Shown: piece after piece, positions 1 through 5,116 of the stretch | Layout: each line of letters begins with the position of its first letter | How positions within the stretch are numbered: position 1 is the stretch's first letter | Source of the DNA: Spirochaetales bacterium | Lineage (GTDB): Bacteria > Spirochaetota > Spirochaetia > DSM-27196 > SLST01 | NCBI GenBank assembly: GCA_007130265.1 | Contig: SLST01000319.1 | Location: 1-5,116 of the forward strand | Direction: 5' to 3' | DNA length: 5,116 nucleotides | The notes under the pieces: generated by a model | What the model saw: only the letters and a program-made list of their open reading frames with translations | Database searches by the model: none | Told to the model about the DNA's origin: nothing | Translations under genes and position numbers: made by a program

Positions 1-2
1 AA

Positions 3-320
3 CGGCTGGCCCTCCAGGCTTCCTGGGTCACCTCCCCCGACCACCGAACGGTCTTCGAAGTGACCGCCCCCGAAGCCCAGGCCCTCGCCAACCGCGGCAA
101 CCTCGTCGTCGCATCCTGGATTAACCCCACCGGAAACTCCGGCCACGTCACCACCATCCGCCCCACCCACGGGGGATTTGACACCGCCCGCGGCCCCCTG
201 GTCGCAAACGTCGGCGCGGGAGTTGGGCTCCGATACACGGAAGATGCTTTTGGCGTAGCACGAGGCTTGGAAAGGCCGGTGACCATCCAAGAGATCAACT
301 ACTACCTGATCAGGCAGTAG
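3..320 (+). CDS. C-terminal fragment of a probable NlpC/P60- or papain-like peptidase/amidase (possibly an Rhs-type or effector tip)
   Basis: The frame is open from the left edge (first full codon at 3) to TAG at 318-320, giving 105 residues. A GTG at 60 lies inside the continuing frame and is unlikely to be the true start. The segment AQALANRGNLVVASW, a short linker, then GHVTTIRP and GPLVANVGAGVG resembles the second half of papain-fold cell-wall amidases and lysozyme-like effectors. In those a strand (LVVA) precedes the catalytic His of a G-H-V/I motif, here around positions 146-154, and a GPxxxxxG segment follows. The catalytic Cys would lie upstream, outside the window, so activity cannot be judged. 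About 71% of codons from 3 to 218 end in C, against about 33% afterwards. The next gene, for a lipoprotein, starts 23-56 nt downstream on the same strand. That the frame is coding is fairly sure; the family assignment is from memory of motifs and tentative. Confidence 0.6.
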   Translation, partial: RLALQASWVTSPDHRTVFEVTAPEAQALANRGNLVVASWINPTGNSGHVTTIRPTHGGFDTARGPLVANVGAGVGLRYTEDAFGVARGLERPVTIQEINYYLIRQ

Positions 321-332
321 GCCTGTGGCCGT

Positions 333-338
333 AGGAGG
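333..338 (+). promoter_or_regulatory. Shine-Dalgarno AGGAGG ahead of an alternative GTG start (344) of the lipoprotein gene
   Basis: A perfect AGGAGG lies 5 nt upstream of GTG at 344, in frame with the lipoprotein gene. Starting there would add 11 residues, including E, H and R, ahead of the signal peptide. It competes with a second site at 360-367 serving ATG 377. Confidence 0.5.
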
Positions 339-359
339 CGATAGTGAACGGTTTCATGC

Positions 360-367
360 AAGGAGAG
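360..367 (+). promoter_or_regulatory. Shine-Dalgarno AAGGAGAG for the preferred ATG start (377) of the lipoprotein gene
   Basis: AAGGAGAG ends 9 nt before ATG 377, an ordinary spacing. The start it serves gives a compact lipoprotein signal peptide of 18 residues before the lipobox Cys. That is more typical than the 29 residues produced from GTG 344. Confidence 0.55.
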
Positions 368-376
368 CATCGAGGC

Positions 377-1132
377 ATGGGCGCAAAGCCCACCATAACG
401 ATGATGGCGGTGTTGCTGGCACTTCTGAGTTGTTCGCCTTCGACAGGTGATGATCAACGAACGGAGCCCCATTCGGAAAGGGAAGCCATACGGCCCAGCC
501 TTGCCGATTCGCAGGCTGAGTCGCTGCCACCTGTCATCGACTCGTACCCGAACTACAGAGTAGCAGTGTCCGCATCGGGGTCGTTCACGGCCAGAGAGTC
601 GAACGAGACCATGGTGCTCTTGGTCGATCCTGCTCAGCTCTTCGACAGAGACAGGGACCATGCCATACACCGAGCGCTTTGGATCCCTGAGATGACTAAC
701 GGTGATAGTCACGCGATGCTCCGGCTTAGGACGCTAGGCTACACCCGCGACGAGCTCAGCATGCTCACGCCCTTCATCGAGTCGCTCGGTTCCTCTCATC
801 CCGTCTTCGGCTTTGCCGATCTGACTGGAAACGGTCGCGACGAGTTGTTGTTCCTGAGCACCCATGGCATGGGGACGTCGCTTCTGATACTCACAGTCAC
901 GGACGGTGAGTTCGTGTATCTCATGAGAGGTACGGCGGACATCGACACAATCCTCTCGATGCAGCGCCTCTCCGGCCCCGGAGAGTTGCCGATTGAGTTT
1001 CGTCTCGAGGGGATTCTGTACAACGCGGACACAGAAAGCCCCTGGCGGTGGGCGGAGTATGGGTGGGACGAGGAGGCCGGGGAGTTTGTGGTGTCCGGGG
1101 CGGGGGTGCTGAACGAGGAGCCGGGAGACTGA
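377..1132 (+). CDS. Predicted secreted lipoprotein with an FG-GAP-like motif, function unknown
   Basis: From ATG 377 the product has 251 residues; an in-frame GTG at 344 would give 262. The N-terminus has one Lys, a hydrophobic stretch (TITMMAVLLALLS) and a lipobox ending LLSC. This predicts signal peptidase II cleavage before Cys19, lipidation, and export to the periplasmic face of a membrane. A polar linker follows (residues 20-50). Residues 145-175 contain FADLTGNGRDELLFL, which resembles the D-x-x-G-x-G-x-D-E calcium-binding loop of FG-GAP/VCBS repeats. A strand-rich tail with W and Y (223-231) follows. Only one such motif is visible, so this is not a full beta-propeller by inspection. 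The gene lies just after the amidase-like fragment on the same strand and is likely co-transcribed. It could be that protein's immunity or partner lipoprotein, or an independent surface lipoprotein. I do not recognise a named family. Codon use is less GC-biased than in the ppc and SulP genes. Confidence 0.85.
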   Translation: MGAKPTITMMAVLLALLSCSPSTGDDQRTEPHSEREAIRPSLADSQAESLPPVIDSYPNYRVAVSASGSFTARESNETMVLLVDPAQLFDRDRDHAIHRALWIPEMTNGDSHAMLRLRTLGYTRDELSMLTPFIESLGSSHPVFGFADLTGNGRDELLFLSTHGMGTSLLILTVTDGEFVYLMRGTADIDTILSMQRLSGPGELPIEFRLEGILYNADTESPWRWAEYGWDEEAGEFVVSGAGVLNEEPGD

Positions 1133-1181
1133 GAGTGCACGAGAGGCTCTGCGCGGTTCGACGTCGGCCCGGCGGACATGG
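1133..1181. other. Convergent intergenic gap without a recognisable terminator
   Basis: These 49 nt separate the lipoprotein stop from the ppc stop on the opposite strand. The only symmetry seen is a loop-less 8-base palindrome CGACGTCG and a 4-bp AGAG/CTCT inverted pair. Neither is followed by a T tract on either strand. Termination may be factor-dependent, or the two transcripts may overlap. Confidence 0.5.
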
Positions 1182-3779
1182 CTACACCGCGTTTCGGGTC
1201 GCGTTGACTGCCGTGGCGAGGCTCTTGATGATCATGCGCTCGAGGGTCTGCGGGCTCTCGCGGGCGACACGGAGAGAAGCGTCGGCGAGGGCGTTCAGGG
1301 CGTACTGCTGGATCACGAGCACGGGAGTCACGATCTCCTCTCGCATCCGGATGCTCTCCCGGACCATAGGTTCGGAATCGAGGAGCTCGGTCTGCTCGCT
1401 GAGCGCGAGCAGACCGGCCGTTGACCGGTCGGCCTCATCGCGGATCGTCCGCCAGAAGTCGCCGTACTCGGGATCTTGGGCAAGGTATGAGGTGAGCTGG
1501 AACGACGTCTTGGAGAGACTCTGCATGGCATTGTCCGCGAGGGTTCGGAAGAAGTAGCTCGAGCGGTAGAGCTTCTGAAGATCTGAGAGTCGGCCCTCGG
1601 CCTGCAGGCCCTCGATCGCGCTGCCAAACCCGTAGTACCCGGGCACGTTCTGTTTCATCTGGCTCCACGCTCCGACGAACGGAATGGCGCGAAGCCGGTC
1701 GAGCGAGATCTCGTTCGCAGAGCCCCTCTGGGAAGGCCGACTCGCGATGTTCGTCATGCCGTAGAAGACCAACGGAGTCCGGTGCTTGAGATAGCCGAGA
1801 AACTCCGGAGAGTCCTTCAGGTCCCGGTAGGCGGACTCGGCCCGCCGGGAGACCTCATCCAGGAGCTCAATCTCGTCGTGCGAGAGATCGAGTTGGGCCT
1901 CGGGGAAGACGTTCGTGTCGAGCCCCGCAGTGACCAGTTGCTCGATGTTGAAGCGCGCCGCATCGCAGGTCCCGTACTTCGAGCTGATCGTCTGCCCCTG
2001 GATCGTCAACTGGATCTCCCGGCTCGCGATCGTACGCCCGAGCGCGCGGTAGAACCTGTGGGTGTTTCCCCCGCCGCGGGCAGGAGGACCACCTCTGCCG
2101 TCGAAGAATATGACGTCGACCCCTCGAGCCGCCGCTTGAGCCGTCAGTCTGCGCTTTGCTCTGAAGATCTCCCAATTGGCCGTCACGTACCCGCCGTCCT
2201 TCGTCCCGTCTGAGAAACCGACCATGATCGTCTGGCGCCGCCGCCTTCTCGCGAGGTGACGCGCGTAGCCCGGGTCATCGTAGAGCCGCTCCATGATATC
2301 AGTGGCGCCATTGAGGTCGTCGATCGACTCGAACAGCGGAACGACGTCGAACGCGATCTCGTCATCCTGGAGTCCGGCACACCGTGCGAGGAAGAGGACC
2401 TCCATCACGTCTGAAGCGCTGCCGGCATTGCTGATGATGTAGCGCTCGAGCCCCGGGGCACCGTTGCCGAGCTGGATGCGACGCGCCGCCTGAATTGAGG
2501 CCAGGGTATCGCGGGCGACACCCTCGGGAAGTGACCCGGCAACGTCGACGGACGCTGAGAGCCTGGCTGCGGCATCGGTGAGGACGGTGATCTGCGCCTC
2601 GGCGTCGAGCTTTGAATAACCCTCACCGGCGCCCGGGTCGAGGTGATCGAGGATCGTCGCTACAACCGACCCGTGGACCCGCGCGTCCTGGCGAAGGTCC
2701 ATGGAGGCGAAGTGGAAACCGAAGCACGCCACCTTGTAGATGAGCCGCTCGACCCGTTCGCGGAAGAGCCCCATGTGCTCGTCGACGATCAGACGGTGGA
2801 GCTGACGGAGCTCTTCGAGCAGTGCCGTCGGCGATGGGTATGGTTCATCATGCAGCTCGGCATCCGGCGAGATCGAAGCCTGGACGCGAAGCACCATCCT
2901 TTCGATTCGCTCTAGAATACCGGGAAACGTCAGTCTCTTCGCGAGCAGCCGCAGGTCGTGCAGGTAGAGCGAGAGGATGGACCGACGCAGCAGCTCCCCG
3001 ACCCTGGAGGTGATCTCCGCCGTCACGAATGGGTTTCCATCGCGATCTCCCCCCGGCCAGAAGCCCAGTTCGAGTACCGACGGTCGTGTGACGGCTTCGA
3101 GCGGGTTGGAGTACGCAATGCTCACGAGATCGCGCTGGACGTCGGGCAGCGTCTCGTAGAAGACGTGTTGAAGGTACCAGACCAGGCTCTGCGCCTCGTC
3201 GAAGGGTGAGGGACGCTCGGTGTTGCGGAAGCGCGTCTTACCCATCTGCAGAAGCAGATCGTAGACCTCGTTCGCATCACCTCCGCGGAGAGCCGCGGTC
3301 AGGTCGGTGATGATGCCGAGCACTTCGTCCGGGTAGAACTGCGTCGGATGCGCGGTCAGCACGACGCGGACCCGGTACCCATCAAGAAACCGACGGAACG
3401 CCGCCGTACGTTCGGATGCCTGGAGCCGGCCCTCGAACTCCCGCAGGGTCCCGGGGCCGTCGAGCGGGTGCAGACTGGAGAACGCGGCGTCCTCGAGGGC
3501 ATCGAAGAGAACCACCTGACGCTCGGCGAGCTGAAGGAAGCGGAACAGGTAGTCGGCGCGCTCCGTCTCGTCGAGCTCGGGGAGTCTGTCAGCGAGGAAG
3601 TCGGCAACGATCCGCGCGGGCCGGGTGCCCGCTGCAAGCTGGTTCGCACAGTAGCCCGCGAATACCGGGAGCACGATTCCGGCTGAGCGCACGTTCTCAA
3701 ACGGGAGGCTGAGAAACAACCCGTTGTAGAGCTGATACTTGCGCGCGACCTCGGTGGTGAAGCGAGACGATCGAATCAC
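1182..3779 (-). CDS. ppc: Phosphoenolpyruvate carboxylase
   Basis: Cytosolic, Mg2+-dependent enzyme joining bicarbonate to phosphoenolpyruvate to give oxaloacetate and phosphate; it refills the TCA cycle (EC 4.1.1.31). From GTG 3779 it has 865 residues, close to the E. coli enzyme (883). Visible motifs: VLTAHPTQ with catalytic His144 (E. coli His138), GGDRDGN at 243-249, FSDGTKDGG with Lys527 (E. coli Lys546), FFDGRGGPPARGGG at 558-571 with Arg562 and Arg568 (E. coli Arg581, Arg587), and LRAIPFVGAWSQ at 696-707. By eye, the aspartate-inhibitor ligands Lys773, Arg832 and Asn881 of E. coli match Lys757, Arg813 and Asn863. Two departures: Asp560 sits where E. coli has His579, and the C-terminus is RNAV rather than RNTG. 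Start choice: GTG 3779 has GGAGGA just upstream. GTG 3842 (8-nt overlap with the SulP gene) and ATG 3893 (59-nt overlap) lack a ribosome site. It follows the SulP gene by 55 nt, so an operon is likely. Confidence 0.96.
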   Translation of the reverse strand: MIRSSRFTTEVARKYQLYNGLFLSLPFENVRSAGIVLPVFAGYCANQLAAGTRPARIVADFLADRLPELDETERADYLFRFLQLAERQVVLFDALEDAAFSSLHPLDGPGTLREFEGRLQASERTAAFRRFLDGYRVRVVLTAHPTQFYPDEVLGIITDLTAALRGGDANEVYDLLLQMGKTRFRNTERPSPFDEAQSLVWYLQHVFYETLPDVQRDLVSIAYSNPLEAVTRPSVLELGFWPGGDRDGNPFVTAEITSRVGELLRRSILSLYLHDLRLLAKRLTFPGILERIERMVLRVQASISPDAELHDEPYPSPTALLEELRQLHRLIVDEHMGLFRERVERLIYKVACFGFHFASMDLRQDARVHGSVVATILDHLDPGAGEGYSKLDAEAQITVLTDAAARLSASVDVAGSLPEGVARDTLASIQAARRIQLGNGAPGLERYIISNAGSASDVMEVLFLARCAGLQDDEIAFDVVPLFESIDDLNGATDIMERLYDDPGYARHLARRRRRQTIMVGFSDGTKDGGYVTANWEIFRAKRRLTAQAAARGVDVIFFDGRGGPPARGGGNTHRFYRALGRTIASREIQLTIQGQTISSKYGTCDAARFNIEQLVTAGLDTNVFPEAQLDLSHDEIELLDEVSRRAESAYRDLKDSPEFLGYLKHRTPLVFYGMTNIASRPSQRGSANEISLDRLRAIPFVGAWSQMKQNVPGYYGFGSAIEGLQAEGRLSDLQKLYRSSYFFRTLADNAMQSLSKTSFQLTSYLAQDPEYGDFWRTIRDEADRSTAGLLALSEQTELLDSEPMVRESIRMREEIVTPVLVIQQYALNALADASLRVARESPQTLERMIIKSLATAVNATRNAV

Positions 3780-3782
3780 GAA

Positions 3783-3788
3783 TCCTCC
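3783..3788 (-). promoter_or_regulatory. Shine-Dalgarno GGAGGA deciding the ppc start
   Basis: Read on the minus strand, GGAGGA precedes GTG 3779 by 3 nt (4 nt from GGAGG). The spacing is tight, but the match is the only strong one near any candidate ppc start. The conserved KYQLYNGLFLSLPF block begins about a dozen residues after this GTG, so nothing recognisable of the family is lost by starting here. Confidence 0.55.
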
Positions 3789-3834
3789 GGTGTGAATGTA
3801 CTCGGCGTCGGGATCCGCGCATACCGGTGGCTCG

Positions 3835-5116
3835 CTACTCACCCGATCGTTGCTGCCCGGTGGTGAGCTGCACGGCCCGAGCGATCGCCTCATCGAGCGT
3901 GTTCACGACGTTCGCCTCGCCGATCCGCGCGTAGAGCCCTGCCTTCCGTAGTGCGCGTGCGGGCTGAGAACGGAGGCCGCACAGGATGAAGTGCCCCTCA
4001 TGGTGGTCGGAATCCGATACGAGGTCCTCGAGAAGACGCAGCCCGGTCGCGTCGATCGCACCGACGTTGCGCATACGAACGATCCGGACCCGGGGACGCC
4101 GTTCGATCAGCAGCATCGCGTTACGAAACTTCTCCGCAGCGCCAAAGAAGAACGGCCCGTCGATCTCGTAGACCTCGACGTCCTTCGGGATCGCGCGCCG
4201 CCTGTCACCATCGAGATCCTCATGCGCTTGGCCTTCCTCCGACCGCATGACGCGGACCTGCGAGACGATGCTCATCCGGCGCATGAAGAGAAAGGCGGCA
4301 AGGACCATGCCGACCTGGATCGCGACCGAAAGATCGACGATGACGGTCAGGAAGAAGGTCGCGAGCAGCACGACCATGTCGCTCTTCGGTCCGCGCGCGA
4401 GCGCGGCGAACGAACGCCACTCACCCATGTTGAAAGCGACAACGAAGAGGACTCCCGCCAGGCCCGCGATCGGGATGTGACCGGCCAGGGGCGCGAGCAC
4501 GGAGAGCACGAGGAGAACCAGCACCGAATTGGCGAGCGCCGCGACCGGAGTGCGTGCGCCGGTCTTGGCGTTGGTCGCCGTCCGGGCGATCGCTCCCGAG
4601 ACCGGAATCCCCCCGAAGAGCGCCGATACCGCGTTCGCGGCGCCCTCGGCGATGAGCTCGGTGTTCGGGTCGTGGCGGTCGCCGACCATACCGTCGGCCA
4701 CGACAGCGGTGAACAGACTCTCTATCCCGCACAGCATCGCGATGGTGAACGCCGGGATGAAGAGCTCCCTCACCAGGTCGAAGGTGACTGGCGGCAGGCC
4801 GTACCACGTCAGCCCACGCGGAAGCCCGCCGAAACGGGAGTTGATCGTCACAACCTGCAGATCGAACACCGCGACAGGAATCGTAACGAGTACGATCGCC
4901 ACGAGCGCTGCAGGAACCCGCCGTGACACGTACTTCCAGCCGGCGAGGATGCCGACTGTCGTGAGAGATATGAGGGTATCGCCGAGCCGGATCTCCGAGA
5001 GCGCAGACGCGTACGCGGCGATCCGTCCCGGAACGTCGGGCGGCGCCCCGGTGATCGACATGCCGAGCAGGTCGCCGAGCTGCGACACGAGGATGACGGT
5101 TGCGATTCCGGATGAG
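3835..5116 (-). CDS. SulP-family anion transporter with C-terminal STAS domain (N-terminus beyond right edge)
   Basis: Inner-membrane secondary transporter of the SLC26/SulP family. The frame is open through the right edge; the GTG at 5088 is an internal Val within the membrane segment SGIATVILVSQLGDLLG, so the true start lies outside. About 426 residues are visible, against roughly 500-600 for the family. Numbering from that Val: several membrane helices lie within 36-270, and signature blocks are GIESLFTAVVADGM (121-134) and GGIPVSGAIARTATN followed by GARTPVAAL (159-185), both typical of SulP proteins. A short cytoplasmic linker rich in charged residues (271-297) leads to a STAS domain (about 298-408) with the loop AIDATGL (344-350), the position of the regulatory Ser/Thr loop in SpoIIAA-like STAS domains. 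The substrate cannot be read from sequence: sulfate, bicarbonate (BicA-like) and dicarboxylates (DauA-like) are known in the family. The downstream ppc gene makes bicarbonate or a C4-dicarboxylate worth favouring, by inference only. The product ends RSGE and TAG at 3837-3835. Confidence 0.95.
   Translation of the reverse strand, partial: SSGIATVILVSQLGDLLGMSITGAPPDVPGRIAAYASALSEIRLGDTLISLTTVGILAGWKYVSRRVPAALVAIVLVTIPVAVFDLQVVTINSRFGGLPRGLTWYGLPPVTFDLVRELFIPAFTIAMLCGIESLFTAVVADGMVGDRHDPNTELIAEGAANAVSALFGGIPVSGAIARTATNAKTGARTPVAALANSVLVLLVLSVLAPLAGHIPIAGLAGVLFVVAFNMGEWRSFAALARGPKSDMVVLLATFFLTVIVDLSVAIQVGMVLAAFLFMRRMSIVSQVRVMRSEEGQAHEDLDGDRRRAIPKDVEVYEIDGPFFFGAAEKFRNAMLLIERRPRVRIVRMRNVGAIDATGLRLLEDLVSDSDHHEGHFILCGLRSQPARALRKAGLYARIGEANVVNTLDEAIARAVQLTTGQQRSGE

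Noticed and set aside
302..712. 136-codon minus-strand frame opposite the lipoprotein gene
   Set aside because: No ribosome site or family features were seen. The plus frame has a signal peptide, lipobox and ribosome sites and extends further.
1155..1181. Possible terminator hairpin in the convergent gap
   Set aside because: The symmetry around CGACGTCG has no loop and GTCGGCCCGGCGGAC does not pair properly. No T tract follows on either strand.
1048..1557. 169-codon plus-strand frame spanning the convergent gap
   Set aside because: It overlaps the lipoprotein end in another frame and the ppc end antisense. Its composition is Arg/Ser-rich and typical of a shadow frame.
3881..4593. Two GCGATCGC octamers (3881-3888 and 4586-4593), identical to the cyanobacterial HIP1 element
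   Set aside because: Only two copies, both inside GC-rich coding sequence. This is within chance for a window rich in CGATCG and not evidence of a cyanobacterium.
3991..4926. Long 311-codon open frame on the plus strand opposite the SulP gene
   Set aside because: Its translation is a low-complexity run of R, D, H, E and G with no hydrophobic core or motif, as expected from the complement of a GC-rich coding gene. The opposite strand carries unmistakable SulP motifs.

Overview
The window is a GC-rich bacterial chromosomal segment with three complete or near-complete genes and a gene fragment at the left edge. A lipoprotein signal peptide points to a diderm (Gram-negative-type) cell. The phosphoenolpyruvate carboxylase (PEPC) is of the divergent type whose active-site loop reads FFDGRGGPPARGGG, which I associate with Bacteroidota-like and some spirochaete enzymes. 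The exact phylum cannot be fixed from this sequence alone.

Left side, plus strand (about 1-1132): the 3' end of a gene open to the left edge encodes the tail of a protein resembling NlpC/P60- or papain-like peptidase/amidase domains, or the C-terminal tip of a polymorphic (Rhs-type) protein. It is followed closely by a gene for a secreted lipoprotein of about 250 residues with one FG-GAP-like motif. The short spacing and same strand suggest co-transcription, and the pair could be an effector with its periplasmic immunity lipoprotein. This is inference only.

Right side, minus strand (1182-5116): a SulP-family anion transporter with a C-terminal STAS domain, whose N-terminus lies beyond the right edge, is followed 55 nt later by ppc, encoding PEPC. 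They probably form an operon. SulP proteins move sulfate, bicarbonate or dicarboxylates depending on subfamily, and PEPC consumes bicarbonate to make oxaloacetate. A functional link (bicarbonate supply, or C4-dicarboxylate balance) is therefore attractive but unproven.

The two gene pairs converge on a 49-nt gap (1133-1181) with no convincing terminator. No RNA genes, insertion sequences, CRISPR arrays or sizeable repeats were seen. The right half is ordinary metabolic and transport genes. The left half has the character of an accessory region: less biased codon use, and a composition change inside the fragment.
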